From Desulfonatronospira sp. (GTDB lineage: Bacteria; Desulfobacterota; Desulfovibrionia; Desulfovibrionales; Desulfonatronovibrionaceae): a stretch of 5,066 nucleotides of DNA. The translations under genes were made by a program, and so were the position numbers. Location: contig SLAE01000082.1 in assembly GCA_007127015.1 (NCBI GenBank), positions 1-5,066 of the forward strand. The letters run 5' to 3'. The stretch's first letter is position 1; every line of letters starts with the position of its first letter. The notes beneath the pieces were generated by a model. That model had not been told where the DNA came from and did not search any database. It saw only the letters and a list, made by a program, of their open reading frames with translations. Shown in pieces: positions 1-5,066 of the stretch.

Positions 1-755
1 ACGGTCTGTTCTGCTCTATGGCGCAAAAGATAAAGATTATGGTCGGGATCCGGCAGCCTGGTGGTCAGAATCACGGCCAGCGGCTGTCTGGAAGCCCGGG
101 CTGTTCGACAGGTCAGAGCAGGATCGTCCCGGTAAAAAGTATTTCCCCCAATGAGCACCGCGCCTACCCTGGATCTGAGTTCATGAACCATCATCCGGGA
201 AGTCCCGGAAGTCACCCATTTGGAATGTCCGGTTCGGGCCGCGATTCTTCCGTCCAGAGTTGAGGCGGTCTTCAGATAAACATAAGCACGACTTGTCTTC
301 TGAAAAAGTTCAAAGTCAGCGATCAGATCGCGGCATCTTTGTTCCTCCACATCAAGCGTCACCTTTATCCCCCTGCTTCTCAAATAGCTTGCGCCCTCAC
401 CGGCAACTTCAGGGTTGGGATCTCTGGTTCCCACCACCACATGCTTTATTCCGGCATCAAGAATGGCCTCGGTGCAGGGTGGGGTCTTGCCCTGATGGTT
501 ACAGGGTTCCAAAGTCACGTAAAGCGTACATGAAGACAGGTCAGGGTGACGAACAAGAGCGTCGTTTATGGCTTCGACCTCGGCATGGGCCTGTCCGTAG
601 GCTTTATGCCAGCCCCGCCCCAGGACCATTTCCCCTGAGACCACTACGGCGCCGACGCTTGGATTGGGGGCGGTATAACCCTTGCCCTTAAGGGCCAGAT
701 GAACAGCCTGCAGCATGAAATCGCTTTGAAGAATGGCTCTGGATTCAGGTATCAT
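1..755 (-). CDS. ribD: Bifunctional riboflavin biosynthesis deaminase/reductase RibD (3' end outside window)
   Basis: RibD carries out two consecutive riboflavin steps. Its N-terminal domain deaminates the pyrimidine made by GTP cyclohydrolase II, and its C-terminal domain reduces the ribosyl group with NADPH. I translated 251 complete codons with no stop; the gene continues past the left edge, as expected for a family of about 360-370 residues. The deaminase domain shows APNPSVGAVVV (29-39), zinc ligand His57 and Glu59 in AHAE, and Cys85 and Cys94 in EPCNHQGKTPPCT. The reductase domain begins near residue 158 with KTASTLDGRIA, followed by SKWVTS (178-183) and VGAVLIGGNTFYRDDPALT (197-215). 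The ATG is the first possible ordinary start after an in-frame stop, but only a weak GGA lies in front of it. Met14 is a less likely alternative. The 17-base gap after the dCMP deaminase suggests a shared transcript, perhaps with coupled translation. Confidence 0.95.
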   Translation of the reverse strand, partial: MIPESRAILQSDFMLQAVHLALKGKGYTAPNPSVGAVVVSGEMVLGRGWHKAYGQAHAEVEAINDALVRHPDLSSCTLYVTLEPCNHQGKTPPCTEAILDAGIKHVVVGTRDPNPEVAGEGASYLRSRGIKVTLDVEEQRCRDLIADFELFQKTSRAYVYLKTASTLDGRIAARTGHSKWVTSGTSRMMVHELRSRVGAVLIGGNTFYRDDPALTCRTARASRQPLAVILTTRLPDPDHNLYLLRHRAEQT

Positions 756-772
756 CTCAAATCCGGGCAGTA

Positions 773-1234
773 TCAGTTTCCTGGGAACTGCAAAAGTTTA
801 AAGAGCACGCCTGCATCGTTGAGCATGTCCTGGGCCAGCTGGTCCGGATAGCCATGACTGAAGAAAATGTTCTGCACTCCGCAGTTGATCAGCATTTTGG
901 AACAAATAAGGCAGGGCTGGGTGGTGCTGTAGATGGAGGCGCCGGTAATGCTCACTCCATGGATGGCTGCCTGGATGATGACATTTTGTTCAGCGTGAAG
1001 TCCGCGGCATAGTTCATGGCGTTCTCCAGAGGGGATCCTCAGCTGTTCGCGCAGACAGCCGATGTCAAAACAGTGGTCGAGTCCCGCGGCAGCTCCGTTG
1101 TACCCGGTGGCAAGGATGCGCTTGTTCTTGACTGCAATAGCTCCGACCATGCGTCTAAGACAGGTGGACCGCTGGGCCACCAGATGCGTAATGCGCATGT
1201 AGTATTCATCCCAGGAAAGTCTCTGGTGTGTCAA
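773..1234 (-). CDS. Deoxycytidylate (dCMP) deaminase, ComEB family
   Basis: This 153-residue zinc-dependent deaminase is expected to convert dCMP to dUMP, the substrate of thymidylate synthase. The zinc site is visible: His80 and the proton-shuttling Glu82 in GLHAEQN, with Cys108 and Cys111 in QPCLICSKM. The N-terminal part, WDEYYMRITHLVAQRSTCLRRMVGA, followed by KRILATGYNGA, is characteristic of the dCMP deaminase/ComEB group and not of cytidine or tRNA adenosine deaminases. The insert between residues 52 and 80 has further Cys and His residues (His54, Cys55, Cys60, His73, Cys76), as in family members with a second, structural zinc, though this is inferred. The start is TTG, chosen because a good AGGAG lies six bases upstream and the next in-frame Met (residue 13) would remove the conserved WDEYY. 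ComEB has been named for competence in Bacillus, but a nucleotide-metabolism role is more likely here. Confidence 0.92.
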   Translation of the reverse strand: MTHQRLSWDEYYMRITHLVAQRSTCLRRMVGAIAVKNKRILATGYNGAAAGLDHCFDIGCLREQLRIPSGERHELCRGLHAEQNVIIQAAIHGVSITGASIYSTTQPCLICSKMLINCGVQNIFFSHGYPDQLAQDMLNDAGVLFKLLQFPGN

Positions 1235-1353
1235 TGATTTCTCCTGAGAGCCGGTGAGGCCTGAGTTTCGGGAAATCTTTCAGAATGCCGCAGGCGTATA
1301 CCCGGTCTGTTCCTGCTGCCCGGCACCGATCGAAATTCTGCCTCTAATTACGC
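1235..1353 (-). other. 119-base gap between glyA and the dCMP deaminase gene
   Basis: Apart from the ribosome binding site at its downstream end I see no gene here and no terminator with a U run. A five-base complement (GCCTG and CAGGC) exists across a long loop and is probably chance. Read-through from glyA is likely. Confidence 0.4.
1241..1245 (-). promoter_or_regulatory. Ribosome binding site fixing the TTG start of the dCMP deaminase
   Basis: On the minus strand AGGAG is followed by the six bases AAATCA and then TTG at 1234-1232. This spacing is near ideal, and no ATG or GTG at a comparable place would keep the conserved N terminus. The site is therefore the main argument for a non-ATG start. 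Confidence 0.75.
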
Positions 1354-2598
1354 TTACCAGGCGAACAAAGGAAAGTCCGATGCAAATTTCTCCACAGCCT
1401 TGCCTGTCTGCTGCAGGCGGCTCTCATTTTCATGGTTATCCAGGGCCTCTATCATCCACTGTACCACCTGCTCCATGTGTTCGGGACGCATGCCCCTGGT
1501 GGTCAGCGCTGAAGAGCCGATTCTAATTCCTGAAGTAACAAAAGGAGATCTGGTTTCAAAAGGCACTGTGTTTTTGTTTACGGTCATCCCGGCTATATCC
1601 AGGGCTATCTCCGCGTCTTTGCCGGTAATGTTCTTGTTTGTCAGATCAACAAGAAGCAGATGATTGTCTGTACCCCTGGAAACCAGGTTGAACCCCGCGT
1701 CCATGAGCAGGCGGGCGATTGTCCTTGCGTTTTCAATTACCAGCTTCTGATATTTCTTGAATTCCGGAGCCAGGGCTTCCTTGAAGGAAATGGCCTTGGC
1801 CGCGATGACATGCATCAGCGGTCCGCCCTGAATGCCTGGAAATATCTGAGAGTTAAGCGCTCTGGCGTATTGTTCCCGGCTTAGAATCATACCTCCGCGT
1901 GGGCCGCGAAGTGTCTTGTGGGTTGTGGTCGTGGTGAAATGCGCGTGAGGCACAGGAGAAGGATGCAGCCCCGCCGCGATAATGCCTGCTATGTGAGCCA
2001 TGTCCACGGTAAGTTTGGCCTCGACCTTATCAGCAATCTCCCGGAAACGTTTGAAGTCGATTTCCCTGGGGTAGGCGCTGGCGCCGGCAATGATCATATC
2101 CGGTTTGTGCTTGATGGCCAGTTCTTCCACCTGATCATAATTGATATAGCCGGTATCTTTTTCAACACCGTAAAAGACATTGTTGTACAATCGACCGGAA
2201 AAATTAGCCGGGCATCCATGAGTCAGATGTCCGCCGTGCGACAGATCCATGCCCATGATGGTGTCTCCAGGCTTCAACATGGAGAAATAAACAGCCATAT
2301 TGGCCTGGGAGCCGGAATGGGGCTGGACGTTAACGTACTCGGCATCAAAGAGCTTTCTGGCTCTGTCGCGGGCAAGATCTTCAGCCATATCCACGAACTC
2401 GCAGCCGCCATAGTACCTTTTGCCTGGATATCCTTCAGCATACTTGTGGGTCATGACAGTTCCCATGGCCTGCCTGACGGCCAGGGAGGTGAAGTTTTCG
2501 GAGGCTATAAGTTCAAGCTTGGTCAGCTGACGTTTTTCTTCAAGTTCTATGCATCTGGCAATTTCAGGGTCGACCTTTTTTATCTCTTCATTACTCAT
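1354..2598 (-). CDS. glyA: Serine hydroxymethyltransferase
   Basis: GlyA is the pyridoxal-phosphate enzyme that interconverts serine plus tetrahydrofolate with glycine plus 5,10-methylenetetrahydrofolate, the main one-carbon source for purine, methionine and thymidylate synthesis. From the chosen ATG it has 414 residues, close to the usual 410-420. The cofactor lysine is Lys228 in TTTTTHKTLRGPRGG. Other family marks are ELIASENF (residues 29-36), HKYAEGYPGKRYYGG (51-65), HSGSQAN (94-100), Asp199/His202 in VDMAHIAG, and SGIRIGSSALTTRG near the C terminus. The frame is open a further 35 codons upstream to 2703, but that stretch overlaps the 3' end of fabF and has no family resemblance. MSNEEIKKVDPEI behind GAGGAG is the better start. 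It lies 41 bases after fabF and probably shares its transcript. It also supplies the folate for the dTMP step fed by the next gene. Confidence 0.97.
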   Translation of the reverse strand: MSNEEIKKVDPEIARCIELEEKRQLTKLELIASENFTSLAVRQAMGTVMTHKYAEGYPGKRYYGGCEFVDMAEDLARDRARKLFDAEYVNVQPHSGSQANMAVYFSMLKPGDTIMGMDLSHGGHLTHGCPANFSGRLYNNVFYGVEKDTGYINYDQVEELAIKHKPDMIIAGASAYPREIDFKRFREIADKVEAKLTVDMAHIAGIIAAGLHPSPVPHAHFTTTTTHKTLRGPRGGMILSREQYARALNSQIFPGIQGGPLMHVIAAKAISFKEALAPEFKKYQKLVIENARTIARLLMDAGFNLVSRGTDNHLLLVDLTNKNITGKDAEIALDIAGMTVNKNTVPFETRSPFVTSGIRIGSSALTTRGMRPEHMEQVVQWMIEALDNHENESRLQQTGKAVEKFASDFPLFAW

Positions 2599-2609
2599 CA
2601 GATGAAATA

Positions 2610-2615
2610 CTCCTC
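2610..2615 (-). promoter_or_regulatory. Ribosome binding site of glyA
   Basis: GAGGAG lies 11 bases before the ATG at 2598, a spacing slightly longer than usual. It supports the 414-residue GlyA over the longer open frame that overlaps fabF. An in-frame CTG directly before the ATG would have an eight-base spacer and would add one residue, but the ATG is favoured. Confidence 0.7.
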
Positions 2616-2639
2616 GTTTATATCGGCACCCATGCACCC

Positions 2640-3878
2640 CTATTCTTCGAATTTCTTGAACAATATACAGCAGTTGGTTCCGCCGAAACCAAAAGAATTG
2701 CACAGGGCATAATTAATGTTTCTCTTGATGCTTCCCCGGCCGCAGTAATCCAGATCGCATTCCGGATCCTGATTGTCCAGGTTTATGGTCCCGGGGATAT
2801 GTCCATGATGCAGGCTTTTGACGCTGAAAACGCCTTCGATTCCTCCTGCCGCGCCAAGAGTGTGTCCGATCATAGATTTGTTGGCCGTGAGCAGAATGTC
2901 ATAGGCATGCCTGCCGAATACTTCCTTGATGGCCTTGGTTTCGGTCAGGTCGTTAAGGCTTGTGGAGGTCCCGTGAGCATTGATGTGATCTATCTGCTCA
3001 GGGGTGGTTTTTGCTTCGCGCAAAGCCTGCTTCATTGCCAGGGCCATACCTTGTCCTGAATCATCCGGTGCGGTGATGTGATAGGCATCTCCCGAAGCCC
3101 CGAATCCTGTGACTTCAGCATAGATGGTGGCTCCTCTTTCTCTGGCGCTTTCCAGGTCCTCAAGCAGAAGCAGTCCGCTGCCTTCACCGATGACAAAACC
3201 ATCGCGGTCCCGGTCAAAGGGACGGCTGGCCTGTTGCGGAGAATCATTACTGGTGGACAGGGCCTTCATGGCACTGAATCCGGACACGGCCATAGGCGTG
3301 ATAGTGGATTCGACACCGCCGGTAATCATGGCTCTGGCCCGGCCGAGCTTGATGTCTGAATAGGCGTAGCCGATGGCATGCAGGCCTGAAGCACAGGCTG
3401 AAGTCGTGACAAGATTGGGTCCCCTGGTTCCGGTCATTATGGATACCTGTCCGGCAGCCATATTGGCTATGAGCAGTGGAATATAAAAGGGCGAGACCCT
3501 TCTGGGTCCGGATTTCAGCAGTTTGGAATGGAACTCTTCAATGGTCTCCAGCCCCCCGAGCCCGCAGCCAAGGATAACTCCGCACAGATCCATGTCCATG
3601 TTTTCCGGGCTTATGCCCGAATCCTGAATCAGCATCCGGGAAGCAGCCACTGCCAGGTGGCAAAAACGGTCCATGCGTTTGGCTTCTTTCGGATGCATGT
3701 AAAGCACCGGATCAAAATCCTTGATCTCGGCGGCTATCTGGCTTGCGTATCCCGTGCAGTCGAACCTGGTCAAGCGGTCTACCCCGCTTTTTCCTTCAAG
3801 CAGGTTTTTCCAGCTTTCTTCCAGGTTATTGCCTATGGGGGTGACAGCAGACATCCCGGTAACAACAACTCTAGGCAT
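2640..3878 (-). CDS. fabF: 3-oxoacyl-[acyl-carrier-protein] synthase II (FabF)
   Basis: FabF is the condensing enzyme that joins acyl-ACP with malonyl-ACP, releasing CO2, to lengthen the chain by two carbons. It acts in the cytosol. The protein is 412 residues, the usual size. It opens with the family start PRVVVTGMSAVTPIGN. The nucleophile is Cys162 in TTSACASG, the two catalytic histidines are His302 in NAHGTST and His339 in GHTLGAAGG, and the conserved lysine is Lys334. NSFGFGGTN near residues 394-402 carries the gating loop. The Cys-His-His set marks an elongating synthase, not a FabH-type starter enzyme or a Gln-type decarboxylase. FabF and FabB are hard to separate by eye, but the position after acpP and the overall length favour FabF. 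AGGA at 3887-3890 lies eight bases before the ATG. The stop codon is TAG and glyA follows after 41 bases. Confidence 0.97.
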   Translation of the reverse strand: MPRVVVTGMSAVTPIGNNLEESWKNLLEGKSGVDRLTRFDCTGYASQIAAEIKDFDPVLYMHPKEAKRMDRFCHLAVAASRMLIQDSGISPENMDMDLCGVILGCGLGGLETIEEFHSKLLKSGPRRVSPFYIPLLIANMAAGQVSIMTGTRGPNLVTTSACASGLHAIGYAYSDIKLGRARAMITGGVESTITPMAVSGFSAMKALSTSNDSPQQASRPFDRDRDGFVIGEGSGLLLLEDLESARERGATIYAEVTGFGASGDAYHITAPDDSGQGMALAMKQALREAKTTPEQIDHINAHGTSTSLNDLTETKAIKEVFGRHAYDILLTANKSMIGHTLGAAGGIEGVFSVKSLHHGHIPGTINLDNQDPECDLDYCGRGSIKRNINYALCNSFGFGGTNCCILFKKFEE

Positions 3879-3902
3879 AATTAAATTCCTGATTTTTAGC
3901 TA

Positions 3903-3938
3903 TTTACCTTGCCGGAGGCCAGTCAAAGCTCCGGTAAA
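3903..3938 (-). other. Inverted repeat in the acpP-fabF gap (possible RNA stem-loop)
   Basis: In the transcript, CCGGAG pairs with CTCCGG across an 11-base loop. The flanking TTTA and TAAA can extend the stem past a few unpaired bases on the 3' side. No run of U follows, so it does not look like an intrinsic terminator. It ends nine bases before the distal edge of the fabF ribosome binding site region and could influence fabF translation or transcript stability; this role is inferred. Confidence 0.5.
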
Positions 3939-3977
3939 TGAACGGCAGAAAAATATCCGCGAAAAGAGTTCTGCTTA

Positions 3978-4016
3978 ACTGCCTCTTGCCGGCTGTTTTT
4001 TTCAGGCCCCGGCAGT
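3978..4016 (-). other. Inverted repeat just after acpP (possible RNA structure)
   Basis: Immediately after the acpP stop, ACTGCC (4011-4016) and GGCAGT (3978-3983) are exact complements. An alternative inner fold pairs GCCGG plus CTG with CAG plus CCGGC around a loop of seven A. These folds compete and neither is followed by a U run, so termination is not supported. Protection of the acpP 3' end or transcript processing is conceivable. Confidence 0.4.
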
Positions 4017-4020
4017 CTTA

Positions 4021-4251
4021 CTATTTATTGGCGTTTATATAATCTATGGCAGCTTGCACAGTAAGCAGTTCCTGAGCTTTCTCATCATCAATTTCTATGT
4101 CGAATTCTTCTTCCATGGCCATGATGAGCTCAGTCAGGTCCAGAGAATCCGCTCCCAGATCCTCAACAAATTTTGCTTCCGGCTTAACTTCGCTTTCTGA
4201 AATGCCAAGCTGTTCCATGACGATTTCCTTGACCTTTTGTTCTACAGACAT
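4021..4251 (-). CDS. acpP: Acyl carrier protein
   Basis: This 76-residue acidic protein carries growing acyl chains as thioesters on a 4'-phosphopantetheine arm and delivers them to FabF, FabG and the other enzymes of fatty acid synthesis. The attachment site is Ser36 in the GADSLDLTELI motif at the start of helix II. The downstream acidic stretch MEEEFDIEI is the usual partner-docking surface, and the length matches bacterial AcpP. The ATG is preceded by a strong AAGGAG with a seven-base spacer, so the start is secure. The gene lies between fabG and fabF, as in many bacteria, but with unusually roomy gaps of 222 bases before it and 142 after it. ACP is needed in far larger amounts than the enzymes, so separate expression or transcript processing is plausible but not shown here. 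Confidence 0.98.
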   Translation of the reverse strand: MSVEQKVKEIVMEQLGISESEVKPEAKFVEDLGADSLDLTELIMAMEEEFDIEIDDEKAQELLTVQAAIDYINANK

Positions 4252-4258
4252 TCTTTCT

Positions 4259-4264
4259 CTCCTT
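4259..4264 (-). promoter_or_regulatory. Strong ribosome binding site of acpP
   Basis: AAGGAG with a purine-rich seven-base spacer (AGAAAGA) precedes the acpP ATG. It is the closest match to the anti-Shine-Dalgarno sequence in the window, in keeping with the high demand for ACP. Confidence 0.8.
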
Positions 4265-4432
4265 CAGATGTATTGGTTGTTTTGGCTTTAAAACGGAGCG
4301 CTGCTTTGAACACCTTTCCTGTGACCTCATATATTATGAATGCCTGAGTATCAAGCTTAGAAGGCACAGGCAAATTTTCTGATGCAGGCCGCAGCAACAT
4401 AAGCTCCTGGATAACTACAACGCGCATCAGTT

Positions 4433-4457
4433 AAAAACTTAACGAGGCGCCCGGCCT
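4433..4457 (-). terminator. Weak terminator-like hairpin after fabG
   Basis: About 17 bases after the fabG stop, AGGC and GCCT form a four-pair GC-rich stem with a five-base loop, followed seven bases later by TTTTT. The stem is short and the T run is displaced, so any termination or attenuation between fabG and acpP would be partial at best. Confidence 0.2.
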
Positions 4458-4473
4458 GCTTTGTATCTTGTTC

Positions 4474-5066
4474 CTACATATACATGCCGCCGTTGACTCC
4501 CAGAACCTGGCCGGTAATGTATCCGGCTTCCTCAGAGGCCAGAAAGGCCACACAACCGGCAACGTCTTCGGGGCTGCCGAATCTTTTGAGCGGAATCATT
4601 TCCAGAAATTTCTCTTTTAGTTCTTCTGGAAGACCGGCGGTCATGTCCGTATCAATAAAACCCGGAGCCACGGCGTTGACGGTAATGTTTCTGGGAGCCA
4701 GTTCCTGCGCGGCCGTCCGGGTCAGCCCGATCAGTCCGGCTTTGGCCGCGGTATAGTTGGCCTGTCCGGCATTTCCGGTTTGAGCGGTAACCGAAGAAAT
4801 ATTGATTATCCTGCCGCTTCGGTTACGCATCATCAGTTTGGCAGCCTGCTGCAGACAATTAAAAGACCCGGAAAGATTGATGCTGATCACCTGATCCCAT
4901 TGTTCAGACTTCATGCGTACCAGGAGTCCGTCCCGGGTAAGCCCTGCATTGTTGACAAGTACCTGCAGAAAGACCTTGTCTTTAACTTCGTTCTGGAAAA
5001 AGGAAGTCACCGCGTCTCGATCACCTATGTTCAGGGCGAAGGCTCTGGCCCGGCCGCCTTCTGCGG
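4474..5066 (-). CDS. fabG: 3-oxoacyl-[acyl-carrier-protein] reductase FabG (5' end outside window)
   Basis: FabG is the NADPH-dependent reductase that converts 3-ketoacyl-ACP to (R)-3-hydroxyacyl-ACP in each cycle of cytosolic type II fatty acid synthesis. The window holds the last 196 residues and a TAG stop. The frame stays open to the right edge, so the GTG near 5010 is an internal valine codon and not the start. Seen in order are NNAG of the short-chain dehydrogenase fold, the catalytic serine in INISSV, the YxxxK pair in NYTAAKAG, NAVAPGFIDTDM, and the C-terminal GQVLGVNGGMYM typical of FabG. About 50 N-terminal residues, including the glycine-rich TGxxxGIG cofactor loop, lie outside, judging by the family length of about 245. 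It is followed by acpP and fabF, which separates it from the many other short-chain dehydrogenases. I see no frameshift or missing catalytic residue. Confidence 0.96.
   Translation of the reverse strand, partial: AEGGRARAFALNIGDRDAVTSFFQNEVKDKVFLQVLVNNAGLTRDGLLVRMKSEQWDQVISINLSGSFNCLQQAAKLMMRNRSGRIINISSVTAQTGNAGQANYTAAKAGLIGLTRTAAQELAPRNITVNAVAPGFIDTDMTAGLPEELKEKFLEMIPLKRFGSPEDVAGCVAFLASEEAGYITGQVLGVNGGMYM

Larger units (their letters stand above)
4252..4473 (-). other. 222-base gap between fabG and acpP
   Basis: This is the longest gap in the window. It contains the acpP ribosome binding site and a weak hairpin next to fabG. A poor sigma-70-like candidate is TTGATA, a 15-base spacer and TATATG, ending about 90 bases before acpP. 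A 61-codon frame (4427 to 4242) spans most of it and overlaps the acpP start by 10 bases. That frame has no ribosome binding site before its ATG, resembles no family I recognise, and is not called as a gene. An internal promoter for acpP would explain the length but is not demonstrated. Confidence 0.4.

Noticed and set aside
18..691. Two plus-strand frames (18-263 and 260-691)
   Set aside because: They are antisense to ribD, whose minus-strand frame is continuous from 755 to the left edge and carries all expected motifs.
2618..2637. Short direct repeat GGGTGC-AT-GGGTGC (minus strand) in the fabF-glyA gap
   Set aside because: Six bases repeated once is within chance and has no evident role.
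2599..2703. 35-codon N-terminal extension of GlyA overlapping the fabF 3' end
   Set aside because: It has no family similarity, overlaps fabF, and would place the good GAGGAG site inside the gene.
1918..2712. Long plus-strand open frame of 264 codons opposite glyA
   Set aside because: It lies antisense to a clearly recognised glyA, resembles no family, and long shadow frames are common opposite such genes.
3032..3359. Short frames on both strands inside fabF
   Set aside because: They overlap the conserved FabF core and show no recognisable protein features; they are shadows.
4982..5010. GTG near 5010 as the start of FabG
   Set aside because: The frame continues upstream to the window edge with FabG-like sequence, and a start here would remove the cofactor-binding loop.

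Overview
The window is an ordinary-looking stretch of bacterial chromosome in which every convincing gene lies on the minus strand and is read from right to left. In transcription order these are fabG (5' end outside the window), acpP, fabF, glyA, a ComEB-type dCMP deaminase, and ribD (3' end outside the window). Both edges cut through genes. I see no rRNA, tRNA, CRISPR array, insertion sequence, phage gene or other mobile element.

The order fabG-acpP-fabF-glyA-dCMP deaminase-ribD is, from memory, typical of Desulfovibrionales-type sulfate reducers (Desulfobacterota, formerly Deltaproteobacteria). There, plsX and fabH lie upstream and ribE/ribBA/ribH/nusB follow downstream. The moderate GC content would suit a member less GC-rich than Desulfovibrio vulgaris. 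The assignment rests on gene order and protein character and should be confirmed by database search.

Region by region: 4474-5066 is FabG without about its first 50 residues. 4252-4473 is a 222-base gap holding the acpP ribosome binding site, a weak terminator-like hairpin, a weak promoter candidate and a doubtful 61-codon ORF. 4021-4251 is acyl carrier protein. 3879-4020 is a 142-base gap with two inverted repeats. 2640-3878 is FabF. 1354-2598 is serine hydroxymethyltransferase, preceded by a 41-base gap. 1235-1353 is a 119-base gap. 773-1234 is the dCMP deaminase, which starts at TTG. 1-755 is the N-terminal deaminase domain and most of the reductase domain of RibD, 17 bases downstream of the deaminase gene.

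The first three genes form the core of type II fatty acid elongation: FabF condenses, FabG reduces, and ACP carries the chain. GlyA and the dCMP deaminase meet at thymidylate synthesis, since one makes methylene-tetrahydrofolate and the other dUMP. RibD opens a riboflavin section. The five genes from acpP to ribD could form one transcription unit with fabG, although the two longer gaps leave room for internal promoters or RNA processing. I found no undescribed system; the points worth a second look are modest and concern intergenic RNA structure and start-site choice.
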